This document shows, one piece after another, positions 49,301 through 63,200 of a stretch of DNA of 64,000 nt. The stretch's first letter is position 1; every line of letters starts with the position of its first letter. A program made the position numbers and the translations under genes. The notes below the pieces were generated by a model. It was not told the origin of the DNA. It was given only the letters and a program-made list of their open reading frames with translations, and did no database searches. Origin of the DNA: Prunella strophiata (taxonomy: Eukaryota; Chordata; Aves; Passeriformes; Prunellidae); the NCBI GenBank assembly GCA_036583965.1, contig JAZBQD010000034.1, positions 10,294,040-10,358,039 of the forward strand, in the 5' to 3' direction.

Positions 49301-52099
49301 AACCCAGCCATGTACAGACAGCTTAAAAATACAGTAATAAATGAATTTATATGGGCTGCTGGAAGGATGTTAAAAGGATCTGGCATTTAAGACTCAGAAA
49401 TGCTGTTCCTCATTCCTCTTGCTGTGACCCACTGTGCCTGGGTGGCAGCAGTGGCCCTTGAATTCAGTAGCCTACAGCCTGCTGAGACAGGAGGTCTGCA
49501 CTCACAAAAAGCATTTACAGGAATTTCCCTGTGACAGTGGGATGGTTGGAAAACACCCCTCATTTGAAACAAGCTGGATGTGTTGGGATTCAGCTGTAAC
49601 CATGCAAGCTGAGGTTTTGAGGACATGAGGAGCCCATCTGTGTTTGGCTGTCAGTTCTCCTTAGGCGTCTTTGACAACACAACCCTAAATGAGATGGTTT
49701 CTAAAAACAACTTTCTGGCGTTGTTTGCCTGCTGCTGCATTTACTGAAGGACAGTGCTCTCAAGCCAGTTCACAAGACTTTTTTTCCATTTCAGATACTT
49801 GTCATCAGATTTCCTAGCACCCCCTCTCTTAAACTTAGCAAAAAAGAGGTTTTCCCACCTTCACTGCTCAGGTATTTATGAAGAAATGATGTCTGCAGTT
49901 TGGTTTAGATTTTTACTAAACTTATCAGGCAAAAATGTTGATCATGCCACGCTGATACCATGACCCCATCTTCTGTGTTTATAAGTGTATCTTGGCCTTC
50001 TACTTGCAAAAATCATGAGGTCTTGTCAGATGCAGCTGCAGATTGAAGAGTAATTTAAGTTGAATTGTAGATTAGTTCATTTTTCAGTTCTGTGATGGCC
50101 CAAACTCCCAAACAAATAAATGTTCTAGTAGACTGAAATTTTCTACAATACTCAAAATAGGCAAAGATGAAAGGAAAGAGTCAGTCTGAGGCCCAGCAGC
50201 TCAAATGCTCTTCTGTGCTTCCAAAAATAAAGTGTCAGAAGTAGAACCCTGTGTCCCCTTTTTATAAATCTTCTCTTTCAAATCCAGTGGATAACTAATA
50301 GAAAGTTTTCAGGAGGAAAAACAAAAGGCTTTATGCAAGAAAGATTAAGTGGAGAGGGGCTTTTTTCCCCTTGAGTACATGGGTGTGTAGGAATTGTATT
50401 TTAGAATCAGGCTTTTTGTAGAGGCCTGCAGAGTAAAACTGTTATTTGGGGAATGCAGACTTGTTCTTGTGCTTGTTAGGAGGGACAGGGAATGAAGCAG
50501 AAGAGATTGGCATTGAAAGATGCCACTGCACAGCAATACCCCAGAAGGGCAGGTGTCACCTTGCAATGGTGACAGGTTACAAACAGGGCTATAAAACAGG
50601 GCTCAGGAAACAACTGAGAGCTGCCAGACTGCCCAAAGGTGCAATCCTGCTCTTCTCTGATCAGTTCTATATTTGTTCTGTTGGCCAATGTGGGTACACA
50701 GGCAAGTAAGGTTATAGTAGAGTTAAAGCTTTAACCTTTCAAAGAACATAACCATTCATTAAGGTGATTTCATTAATTATAAAAAGAAAATTAGATGGAG
50801 ACTCCAGCACACAGGAATATAGAGATGGATTTGCTTTAAAAGAAACTCTTTCAAGATAAAATTACTTTTTGTTCTGAGACAAGGAAAATAATCCAAAATA
50901 TAATGGAAGTGCTTTCGTTACATTTAGCTTTATTGTTTCTAAACAAAAAATATTTCTGTCTGAGAGCAAATGACAAACTAATTTTTCCCCATCCTAAACC
51001 TAATTTGGCAACCAACTGATTTGTTGGTCCAAGGTTGGTTTTTTAAAGCATTCCTAATGTAAAATGTTGCCTTATGTTCCAGGCAATACTGCATGTGTTT
51101 CCATAGCAACCTCTTCTCATGTCTTGAACTTGTCAGCATCAACATATGACATTTTAAACTAGAAAGCATTTGCATGTACTGCTGCCTCTTTGGACATGAG
51201 TGAGATTTGCCAAAAACTGGGTCCTTGCAGACAGTTGAAGTTAGGGAAAGGTGATGGACTCAGATATTCTTTGTACCTCCTGCTTGCTTACAAAGAATAA
51301 GGAAGTTCTTTGAGTTCTCACTGAACTCAGGCAATGGGACACAGATTCCTGCTCCCAGCTCCAAGGTCAACAACTAACTCAAAGCCTGGTTTTTTCCTCC
51401 AGGACTGTTTGTCAGTGGTTTCTGTGTCTGATCCTCTGTACTGTGTGTTTTTGGGCAGATCTGACTTTTCTCAGATGCACCTGCTTCTCTGTTGTGTGTT
51501 CAGCAGAGCTGTTCTTGACCCTGGGCACTGCACAGGCTTTGGACAGTGATGTACACCAGATCTCTCTCTGTTGCTCTGATGCTTTTTATTTAAACTCAGG
51601 GAATGGTAAGTGCAGGTTAAGTGCAGCCTAATCCAAGTGACAGGGTATTTGCAAAACATTTATGAAATAAAAGAACTGAAGAAGGGACTACAGAAAAGCC
51701 CTAGTCAGCTTGGAGGAAATAGAAGAGATGGTGTTCCAATGAGCAGTACAGAGAAATTGGTTTGACTAGCCAGACATAACTGTAAAACATTCTCTAGGAG
51801 GGAGCACTAATATAATTGTAGGATATGTGCTTTTACTGTCTTCCATTTTCTGACTGTAGCATGGATTGGCTGCTGATTTGATCTTCTAAAATATGTATTT
51901 GCAGATATGGACAAGCTGCCAAAAATGTGACTAATACAAAAATGTCCATTGATCTCTTTTTAGAGCCTGTATTAACACTGCTCTCTGGAAGATAATAATC
52001 ACTTCTGAGTTCCAACAACTTCTCAGTCTTTTAGTCTTTATGCAGACACCTACCTAAAGGATAGCTCTACTTTTCCAAACAGAGAGGAGCATTAGTATC

Positions 52100-52893
52100 A
52101 GGCTTGATGAGGCCAGGTTTTGGTATTGTGTGTGTGGGGACTAGAGAGGTGGCTTCTGTGAGCAGCTGCTAAAATCTCCCCCGTGTCCCCCATGTGCCAA
52201 AAGGGGACTCGCTGCTGGCCAAGGCTGAGCCCATCAGTGGATGGTGGTAGTGCCTCTGGGATAACATAGTTCAGAAGAAAGGAGAAGAACTTGCAGCTGT
52301 GGTCAGAGGAGTGAGAATATGTGAGAGCAGCAGCTCTGCAGACCCCAAGGGCAGTGCAGAAGAAAGGGAGGAGGTGCTGGAGCAGAGATTTCCTGTGGTG
52401 GGGCCAGATGTCCCCATGCAGCCTGTGGAGCAGCACAGGGAGCAGAGATCTGCCTGCAGCCCAAGGAGGAGCCCACAATGGAGCTGGGCAAGAGTGTGAG
52501 GAGTCCTCCCCATGAGGAGGAAGGAGCAGCACAGGCAGTGTGTGATGAACTGACCACAGCCCCCATTTCCCATCCCACTGCACCATTGTGGGGAAGGAGG
52601 CAGAGAATTCAGGAGTGAAATTGAGCCTGGGAAGACAGAGGGATGAGGTGGAAGGTGTTTTTAAGATTTGGTTTTATTTCTCATTACTATACTGTGATTT
52701 GATTGGTAATAAATTAAACTAATTTTCCCCAAGTCAAGTTTTGCCTGTGGCAGTAATTGGTGAATGATCTCTCCCTGTCCTTATCTCAGCCTAGAGTATT
52801 TTTTATATTTTATCTCCCCTGTCCATCTGAGGAGGGGAGTGATGGCCTGGCTTTTGTGGGCATCTGGCATCCAGCCAGTGGCCCCCCACCACA
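52100..52893 (+). mobile_element. Endogenous retrovirus LTR (solo or truncated), songbird type
   Basis: About 790 bp read as one LTR in the + direction. Recognisable blocks in order are 'gtgagcagctgc', 'ctggccaaggctgagccc', 'gtggtagtgcctctg', 'gaggagtcctcccc', 'gtgatgaactgaccacagcc', 'ttggttttatttctcattac', a polyadenylation signal AATAAA at 52708-52713, 'taattggtgaatgatctctc', 'ctgtccttatctcag', 'ctgaggaggggagtgat', and a terminal '...ccaccaca' at 52893. This order and wording match a passerine LTR family that I recall as TguLTR5-like in zebra finch; the exact name needs a library search. No gag, pol or env is next to it and I see no clear target-site duplication. The left edge is approximate, and the copy is somewhat shortened compared with full-length LTRs. 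Confidence 0.82.
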
Positions 52894-52990
52894 ATACCAC
52901 TCCCCTGTTTTGGCTGTCAGTGTGTATTTGGATTTATCCTTCACACCATTTCATAGGAGAGAGCTGATTTATGCAGCAGGACTTGTCATG

Positions 52991-53022
52991 GCCTTAAACC
53001 CTCACAGCCTTAAACCCTCACT
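52991..53022 (+). repeat. 16-bp direct duplication next to the LTR
   Basis: The unit gccttaaaccctcaca is followed directly by a copy differing only in the last base. It starts about 100 bp after the LTR end and looks like a small slippage duplication. Confidence 0.8.
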
Positions 53023-56000
53023 GCAGTGTTGCATCTGCACATAAGACTAAAAACAGGTCAATGGCTTGTTTTGCCTTGATTTATGACTTTATGGCTTGGA
53101 GCAGGAGACTGCTTTTATTGATGACTCTGTGCATTCAAAAGATGTGGGTGGAGATTGTTTCCTGTGTCTTCACTGAAAATAGATATCATGGTGATGTTTA
53201 ACTCTGAGGAACCTGCTGAAGCATCCCCCATGCACTGCTCCTTGCAGGGTGTCCCTGTGCCACTCACTGGCCCACAGGCACTCACAATTCCTGGGAGAGC
53301 TGTGATCCTCTGGTATTCATCAGAGGGGACAGTTCTTCCAGGGATGGAAGAAACCTTTCCCTGTGAGACCTGGCAAGAGAAGTGACAGTGGAATGAACTT
53401 CAGTGGTTTGTCTAGGACTGGGCATGAACTCTGCTCCCAAAGCAAAGCAGATACTGTTTATGCTAAGTAATAACTGCAACAAAAACCAGTTCTAAAACCA
53501 TCTGGGCACATATCTGTCAGTATGGGGCATGAGGAGCCCATGTTTATATTCTGGGGTGATAACTCTATCAGGAGAGATGAGAAGTAGATGCTTGAATTTC
53601 TTGTGGACTTCATAATTGATCTGGTACAGTATGTTCTTGGGCCAGTGCTTTGATCTAGCTGGGATATAGCCAGAGGGAAAACAATTTCATACTTTAAGTT
53701 TGCTAATCAGGAAATGAGATAATTCATATTTAAAAAATCTCTTTTTGGAAAAAAAATTTGAAGCCTTCTGGTCACTTTGCAGGCATTAATTTTCAGATAA
53801 AGAATTTCTGTTTTGCTTCTGAATCAGCCAAATCTTTAATACAAATAACATAAAGCTTGATGTTTTCTGTGTTCCTTAAATCCAGTTTCAGAGAAGAAAG
53901 TGACCTTTCCTTCCTTTCAAAATACAGCTGCTCCTCTTGAAATTCTAGCTGTGTAAATACACTTGTTGCTCTCTTCTGTTAGTTTTCTGCATCTTTTGCA
54001 CACTGAAGTGTAAAACAATAAATGCCATCTTCAAATCCTCTTTGGAAGACTGGGAAAGTTCGAGGGAATTACCAAGTTTCAGTATTGCCTTTTTTTGTCC
54101 CTGGTTGGTAAGGAATGCTACCATTTTCCAGAGTTGTTCTTACAGGAACAGTTCTGAAGTGTTTGTCCCTTTCTTGATATTTCCTCTGATTTCATTCTCT
54201 TTTGCATGTTGAGGCCCAAACTGAATACAGCATCACCCACTGCTTCTGAGAGAAGGAAATTTGGGACTTCAGTGTCCCAACATTTGTGTCTGCTGCCTTT
54301 CTGCCTTGCTGGAACTGGCACCCCCTGAGCTGCTGATGAGCTGCAGTTCCCTGGGTTCCTTCTGCCTGGCAGCTCCTTGAAGGGTTCCAGCACCTGCAGC
54401 ACCTTCTCCCTTTCTTCTGCTGCTTCAGCCTCCCCACATAAGGAGAGGGTAAAGTTGGGGGTGGTTGGACAGAGAGTTTTTGGATCATAAAGAGAGAGTG
54501 GACCAAATGTGGCATATGCAGCTGTTTGATCTCTTTCTTTTAATCTTCCCCACACCACAGACATGAGCCATGTGAGGAAGAGGTGGTAAAGCATCCCCCT
54601 CTTTCCAATTTGTAGGAAATCAGTGGAAGTGGCAATGCTGTGGTGGCTTGAGAGAGGTCAGCTCAGCTGAGTCCAGCAAAAAGTGACTGTAGTATTACTT
54701 TACTTTCATACTGAAGTAGGTTGCACCAATTTTGAAATTGAGAATTAGTCAATTACTTGGGCCAGTACAATTAAAAATCAACAGATGAAAGTTATTTAAC
54801 AATAATTTTCTTTTTATCAGGCAGCAGAGTCATGTTTTTCTTTTTATATAACTTTTATTTTAATCTTTTGCATAGACCTTACCAAATGCATATTGCTCTT
54901 TCCTTTAGGAAAAAAGTCTTTTCAGTTTGTGGGTTAAGATTTATGGAAAATACTGGAAAAGGGAGGTTTCTTGGAGTAGTCTGTGTATATCATTATATTT
55001 CAGTGTGCTTGAAACATTATACTGTATATTGGTCCAAGTACCACCTTTTGCAAAAGACAATTGGCTCTTTTTGTGGAACTCACAGAAAATGAACATAAAA
55101 CATTGATGAAATGAAATTTGGGCTGAATACTTTAGACTATTGTACATTCAAAATCCCTTAAATACTTATAAAATTGAATAAATTGGCAAATGATGCTAGT
55201 GCACCTCTAGAACATACGGGAAAAATGGGTAAAATAAGTAAATCTCTGTTACTTCCAGTACTTACAGGGAGCATAATGTCATTAAGAAAGGAAAATGCAA
55301 AACATGTGATAGCAGATGCCAGACAAACCACAGTGCTCCAGCTCTCACAAGAAGCCCCCTTTTCAGGCTGTATGTGGCCCTGGCCAAAGCATTCTTTTTG
55401 GACTGACTTTTTCATTCCTGGTTTTAGGCCAAAGGTAAATTCTCCTCTGTGTGGAAACTTTGAACAAAACCAATTCAATCATTTTTCGGATTCTCCCTCT
55501 CATCAGGGTTCCTGCTCCTTTCCCATTGTTGTGCCAATGCTGCAGCAGCTGTGAGGGCTCTACCTTAGCTTCTTTTGGAGTGTTTTTGCACATGTTCACA
55601 AAAATATTGCTATGGTCCTTTGCCTTTTATTTCTAATATCACCAAGAATGTTTATGATGCTGCTGATTGATCTCTTGTACAACACAAACCTCAAAATCAC
55701 CTGAAGTTGTTCTGTAGCCAACCCAAGAAAGTAGCTGAGACCCAGATCAACCCTCTCAGAAAAGCAGGAGTTTGAAGCTTCCACTGATTCTCAAGGTTAT
55801 GGTGGATTTTGAGTTTTTGTAGAGTTATACAGGGAACTAAAAAAGAAGCATGGTACTTAGTGACACTTCCATACTCACCTGAGTTATGGTCTTAATTGTC
55901 TTGACCTCCTGGAGTTTAAGTATCTAACTCACTGGGGCTGGGGCTTTGCAGAACCCACCTGCCTCTTTGGTGGGTGAATACCTCTGGATATATAACCCCA

Positions 56001-59000
56001 CACAGCTGAGTTTCTGAACTGTTGGCTTTTGTTGGATCTCCTCCACAGACTCCAGAAGAAGTCATGTGCTGGGCTTCACTGTCCTCTTCTGAATTTGGAC
56101 CCCAACTCCTTCCAAAATGGTTTGTTTAGGGTTTGTTTTTAATGCTCTAAAAATGTGTATATATTTAAATTATCTATATCTGCCCTCTGCAATAGCAGTG
56201 GTGAGCATCACTGTACTTAGCAAAGAAGTAAAATTGGAACTGAGGGCTTTGGAGTTGCTAGAGGTCTTGGATGAGGGAATGTGAACAGGCCAGGCAAGAG
56301 AAAGAGGAGCTAAAGCACATTTCTACTGTTATTTGAAGGTAATTTTCAGTTTTATTTGGTCTGGTTGGTGGAAAGACATTCACTCATGAACTTGTTTGAC
56401 TTTAGAGATTTCAGAGCTCTTTTAATTTGAGTGAAAATAATTTTATATCTTGGTGTTTTCATTCTGTTATATGGACCTTCCCCTGCTCACTTCTGACTTC
56501 TTGCACCTGGATTTTTTTAATCAGGCAAGAATGGTGGATGCAGAATGGATCAGTTTGGGATCCTTGATAGGCTTAAGTGTGTATGAAGCTGAATCTAAAT
56601 AGCCAATTACTTGCTGTGGCTTATTTAATTTCACTCAGTTTTTTTTTTCCCTGATGGTTTATAAAGTATTCATACCACGTTTTCCCTAATTGACTTAAGT
56701 TAGCTCTTCCTTTTCCAAAAGGAAATATGCCAAACTAAAAGGTTTCAAATGAAGGCTGTGGTCACATTGTCATTTTTTCGTCATCTTCACTACAATATTT
56801 AGTAGTGGAAAAAACTGCTGATAAAATTATATGGTAAAGTGCTGTCAGACATTTAAGGAAGACAAAAGCCAAATGGAACCGTCAGGAGATAAATCTGGCC
56901 ACTACAGCAGTTATATCTCATGCAAGTCTCAGCTGTAATCTGGGTTTCCATTCATTGAATAGCAGATAAAGAATAATGTCTTCTTAATGTAATTATGCGG
57001 GCATTTGTATTTTTTGAGAATTAAGACTCATGTTCTGAAGAAACAAATGCTTTATTTCAATTTGGCTGGATATTTTGAAGCTTTTAATTAAGAAAGAAAG
57101 AGACCCTTTTAATCTAAAGAAATAAATGTTGAGTTTCTACTTGAATGCAGAGAGAGAAATTTACTGTTGCTTTTACTTAGTTTGTTTAGTTTAAGTTTGT
57201 TTTTTTTATTATTTTTTTTTTTTAAGTGCTTGTGCATCGAAGGCTGTAATTGGCTCCGGACAAGGCCTTTTACTTGTGTTTCCCAGTCATGGATGTCTGC
57301 ACTTATCTCATTCTTGGCATCCTCCCATTTCAAAGTAAGACGTGGCAGTAAAGTATTCTGAGGCAGTGCCAAAGAGCAGATTGTTGTAGGGGAAAAAAAT
57401 TGTTCCTTATATGTTATGCTGAACTCTTAAGACTTTAAGGAATTGAACTTACCCATTTTCCTTATAACATTACAGCAGAGGTTAGTTGCCACCCAAATAA
57501 CAAGGTGCTCACGGGTGTTTTTGTGCACAGCTCATATATTAAGTTGAGGAATGACTTTGGTCTGTGTCCTTTTACATATTTGGGATGAGGAATAACTTTG
57601 TTCTGTGTCCCTTTACCTGCCCCACTCCCCGAGCATGGCTGGGCTCAGCTGGAAGCGGTCGCTGCAGGAAGCAGGGAGGTGTCTGGCATCACCCACGTGT
57701 GGTCTGCTCTGCTCAGGCTCCAAGGCAGCTGCTGGGGTGAGGAAGGTGGTCATGATGTAAGAAACCCTGTGCAAGTCAGATTTGCTTTGTTTTTATGAAT
57801 CTGGTATTTCTGGGATTTTTGCAAGTGATTTTTATGAGGTGGAAGTGAAAATGAATGAGGGTTAATGAAGGAGGAAAAGCTGCTGATTTTAAACACGTGG
57901 TAAGCGTAGATCAGCCTTTCTTATAGCAGGGTTTTGCAGAAAATAAATCCTCTGCTAGGTTCCTGTGGGATGGATTAAGGCATTAATTAATGATTTTGGA
58001 TATAACTCTATTCCAATGTAGTTCCTGTACCTGAGAATATGGAGTGTGGTTACAGAAAGGGAGGAACTTTTCACATTAAACCTCCTGTGTGTTGATTCAT
58101 AAATCCATGTGTATTAATCTGTGGGAATCTACTTTGGAAATGGAAGGGATCACACCATATTTTGGTGAAGTGTTAAATCTGGGTTGGAACAGGAGAAAGT
58201 GCTGGAAAGTCTGTAGCTGGGAAGAGGAGATGGCTTTGCTTCAGTGTCACGTGGACCATCAGCAGGGCTGGGTGAAATGGTGCAAGAGGGCAAAGTGGGT
58301 CTGTCTACAAAGAATTAAAACAGGAGATGAAGGAAAACAGTATTTTTAATTATGTTTCATCTGAGGCACATGTTCATTGTCTCAAGACAGATTTTGAGAT
58401 TTTGTCCATATTTGAACTGGAACAAGAGAACAGTTTTTCTCCAGTTTTGCATCTGACTTGCATCCAAAGCAGATTTGGATGGGTGCCCCACCTGAATTGT
58501 TAAGGACTTGGAAGAAATCTTTTAGTCTTGGCCTATTTCTGGTTAAAATACATTCTTCTGCAATGGAGCAAAAGTATTTTTTAAAATAAATTAAACAGAC
58601 GGGAGGCAGATATAATCTCAAGAGATGAGGTTAAGATTTCAAACATCTTTTAAACTGATCTATTTTTGATAGGCAGATTACTAAGACTTGACTGTTGGGC
58701 AGATTTATTTAAACTCTCAGTAGTGTGTGGTATTGAGAAAACTGCACCATCAATGCAGGGAAATGAGGGTTTGGGCACAGCACTTGCCTTATTTACTTGA
58801 AAAATCTCACAGTGCACCCACTACACAAAATGGTTCTCCTGCTGATTATGTGCTTCCTGTTCTGTTAATTAGGATGTCATTGCTCTTCCATATCTTGTTT
58901 CTTACAGTAATTTCTTAATGAGTCAGTTGAAGTTTTTTGGGCATGGGAAATCTGGTGAACTGGCTAACGTTTTCCTCTGATATCTGTTTTGATATCAATT

Positions 59001-60224
59001 ATGCTTCAGCTTCCAATTAAGCAGGTCAGGGTACATTAGCAAGTCTCCAGTTCATGGCAAAATACTGCATAGAGAGATGGCATAAGACTAAATTCAAGAT
59101 TATCCAAAGTAATTGGGACAGAAAATTATTTAGTTTGCCTTGCTGGAATTAGTCTGACTTATTGTTGAAATGCTGCCCGCCTTAGTTCAGTTCTCTCTGT
59201 AGTTCCAAGCAGAAGAAAGCCATTTGCAGCAGACTGTAATCTTTAATAAGGTTGTATTATGCAACTAAGTAAACCAGGGTGAGGAAAGACTGGAGCTGAA
59301 CTCCCTGAAAAAGTGTGGACTGAAAATGCAAAAGAGATGAGCTTGCAATTAAAAGGCAAAAATTACATATGTTCTGTTGGACAATAGGCTCTGATATTAA
59401 AAAATGGTGACTGAGAATATAATTTGGGAGCAGAAAAAAATCCTATACCACTGAGTTATTCATGTCCATGTTTTGTACTTTTTTTTCTAAATATCTCTAA
59501 TAGCATCATAGGCAATGTTCATCTTTGTCATATTGACTTGCAGGACAAGTGAAAATGATATCTGCTAAGCTTTATTAGAATATGTTAATTTGACTAGGCT
59601 GTGTAGGATGTGCTTGGAATGTAGCAATTTGTACAGTAAGGAAAATGAGAATTTTTTCAAATTAAGTGATAAAATTTGGCAGCATTTCTTAATGCAAAAT
59701 GTATGTTGAGTTGTATCTAGAATGAAAACATGACTTGTAATTTGAAAATATTGCTTTGAGCTTATCAGAGATTCTTCATACATCCGGTGATGATCAGAAA
59801 TGATCAGGGAAAAAAGTCTGAAAAGCAGTATGTACCTTACACTGTAAAGTTCCAGAGTCTCCACTGTTTTTTTTCACTTATTTTTTGTGATGACTAGAAT
59901 TCTTCAGGCTCACTCAAGTGCATTAGTGTAACTCTTAATAATAGTATATATCTTTACTCAGGTTCTTCCAGACGTGAGAGAGCTCTTCCTGCTTCTCCTA
60001 TATGAGAAATGAAATTTAGATCTATGTATATGAAGGATTGCTCTATGCAGAGTTCCTGATCTTCTCTCACTAGAGTGCAGCTCTTCAGACCTCGATCACT
60101 GATGTTGAGTGAGGCATTCCACAGTTGTCTCCAGGCTATGGACTGGATCCAAGAACAAGACAGTGAATTTTTTAACTGCTTATAAAGAAGTTTCATATCT
60201 ATTGATATCTTTTTTTTGTGCCTG

Positions 60225-60252
60225 TTTGAAACCTGCCTATTTGAAACCTGCC
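60225..60252 (+). repeat. 13-bp direct repeat, period 15
   Basis: tttgaaacctgcc occurs at 60225-60237 and again at 60240-60252, separated by two bases. It is a small local duplication in intron 2. Confidence 0.8.
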
Positions 60253-63200
60253 TTTTAAAACCTTATTATGCCCTAGGAAATCACTGGATGCTGTTCTACC
60301 AGATGTGCATGCACCAATTTCTCCTCTTTAGGATTCTGCCTTCCTGAACATCTGACAAAAAAAATCTCTGGGCCACAGCTGTCATTTAGCACTTTGAAAT
60401 CGAACCATCTTTCATTACAGTTGGTATTTCTGACCTTCAAGACTGAAATTCTGAACGTGCCCCCTTGTTGGCATTGGGTTTTATACTGTGCTCTAGGCAG
60501 TAATTTGCTGAACCACTCCTGTGCCTTCCAAAAGCCATTTTGTAATTAAAAATTCTTCAACAGAGATAGCTGCAAGGAAAGTAGTATATACAGCAGACAC
60601 CTAAGGCTTCTGGCTTTTTTTCTGTATCAGGGAAAGGTTTTGGAAAAACTTTGATTCCTAAAGGCTTAAACAACAGCAATAAAAAGTGAGATAAAATTTG
60701 ATGAAAAACTGATATAACTTATGAGAGCCAAGGTTATCCTCCATAAAGGAAACACTTCCTATAGATAGTACAAGTTGATGCTGTGTGTAAAGTCCTGTAA
60801 AATGTAAAGTTACATTACACACGTGTCACAGTGCTGCTTAATTTTCTTAAATGATAATGGCACAGACTCTTCCCTATGTTCCTGCTTAGCAGACAGATTG
60901 ATGCATGGCATTCTGAAAACTGGTTTTCCTTGGTGTATCCTTTCTGTGTGAGATAGGGTGGTGTTATTTTACTCAGGGTATAAAGTACCTAAGGTGTTCT
61001 TAACCCCTTCTTTAATTGTCTTTGATTAGAAGTGCTGCTTCAGGTGTGGTATCAGGGCTGTAGTTTCCTTGGGTGGTTGATACAGGCAGCTGCAGTCAGT
61101 ATTATGGCTAGTCCAGCTCTGCAATTTCAATGGAATGAAAGGAAGTTGAGTGTTTAAAATTAGGTCATTTTTGAGTGTTTAGCAAGGGATTTGAAGAGCC
61201 AAATTTACACACAAATCTCAGTGTTCCAGTTTTAGTTTAACTAGTGGTGATGGTGTTTGTTTTGTTTTCCTCACAAGATGCAAGAGGATTTTAAACCACT
61301 GCTACTTTTGTGAAGAGAGAAAAAAGGGGTGCTCAGGACACCATCATGCAAGCAGAAAAGAGAGCAGGGATGTGTACAAGAGTAAAAGTTGTTCTTTTCT
61401 TTAAGGATGTGCCATTCTGAACTTAAAAAGCTTCTTTTAATTTCTTAAGGCACACCTTTGCTCAGAGGGCAATGTTAAATTTCTTGTGCTAATCTAAATC
61501 TTCTATGTAGTTTCTTTTCCCTGGACTTTTTATGGCCCCCTAACTAAGAGGAGAAATTAAAGAGCATCTACTTGTTTACTCTGGTCCTGTCAGCTGAAAT
61601 AAATGTCCCAATTTATCCCAAGCCCTGCTTACACTCAGGAAGTTCAGTTAGCTGATGGTAAATGAACCTGGGTCATCGTTCATTAGTCTCTGTAGCTGGA
61701 CAGAGTATTCTGTGCTCTGCTCTACCTTTTTTCCCTCTCATACTTTTATATTTAAATGCTCTTGTTCAGAATGGGTGTTTTTACTCTGTCCCCTGAGGCC
61801 CCTTATGAAAATGAGATGATGCATCTTAGCTTATTCTGTTAAGCAAAACTGTCTGAATAACATACAGATCCATATCTTATGACAATAGCTGACTGCCATG
61901 GTGGGGAACACAGGTCTCTCAGGACCCACACGCTCCTTTACCTTCTCCTTTGATCTTGATGAAACAGATGAAAACTTAATTTTATTTTTAATTATCCATC
62001 CCTTGCACTGCCGTAATTTGAAAGGAGATTTCAGAAAGGCTTTAAGTGATATTAAAAAGACCACCATGAGGCACTGCCAAATCCTTGTGTCACTCCCCTT
62101 GCCAGGGGCCACCTGGAGCATCTGTGCCAGTAGCAGAAGGTGCTGGAGAGTCCCAGCTTAGAGACCTGCAGCAGAGCATTGCTGGAGACTGGGGCTGGAA
62201 TTTCTTCTCCCTCCTCTTGGTATATTTTGCTGTTTGGCTCCCAGAGGCAAGGTCTACCTCTTCCGTGATGATGATGATGCTTCCCATTATGTTCAGACTA
62301 ATTTATGGCCAGGGCAGGGAGTTGTGGTGGCAGGCTTAGGCAGTGGGCTTGCTGTCCCAGCTAATGCCTTTGTGCCTAGAGCTGTTTTGATATATTCTCT
62401 TGCTTTCATTGTGATTACTAATGCCCCATCTCTTTTTTCACTGCTCCAAGCCTACAATTTAAGAGAAATTCTGCCTGAAATTTAAGAGAAGATGATGAAA
62501 GAGGAGGGATTCTTTTCTCTCCACTTGTCCATTTGTTTCTTGGCTTTATGTGAGGTTTTTCTTCTTTCTTTCTTTCCTGTTGTACTAAGATTTGCAGGTG
62601 GTTTCTCATCCTGGTCCTCCTCCTTTGATCCTCCTCCAAAATAAAAAAAATAATAACTCCCCTTCCCCTCAAAGACTTGCTTTTTAAAATGCTGATTTGT
62701 AATCCAGTCATAAGAACTTAATCTATTAGTAAGGTTCACGAACTGAGATTTCGCAACCTATTTTATTTATCTATTTTATTATACCTGCCAAGATTTTAAT
62801 CTTGAGATATTTTCCTTTGCTCCTGAATTTTGAAATAACTGCTGTCATGGCCAAATCACATATACCAGTGCTGACATCCACTCTGTCCAGATTACTTGCC
62901 CTGCACAGAATGTACTCTGGTGTTTGGTGTCATTCTCCATTGTGACGTTGCTCTGTGCAATGGAAGTTTCCTTGCAAACTGCACCAGGTTCTGGAACTGG
63001 ATCAACCAAAGCTGAAGATGAGCCTGGCTTTTATAAGAGAGCATCTGAAGGATAATATTTACCACTTTCTTTAATTTTTAACTTCTCTGTGTAGCTTAGC
63101 TTACTGTGATGGAACTTCAGTGGAAGCTACTCATGTTGGGAAAGGCTTGTGAACAGGTTGGAAGTGGTATCTGGACTAATGGTAGGCTGCAGATATGGAT

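Noticed and set aside
52098..52586. Minus-strand open frames of 91-162 codons
   Set aside because: They are antisense to the LTR and arise from its GC-rich sequence.
54118..54594. 158-codon open frame on the minus strand, with higher GC than its surroundings
   Set aside because: No domain recognised. It might be an unrecognised repeat, but nothing supports a gene.
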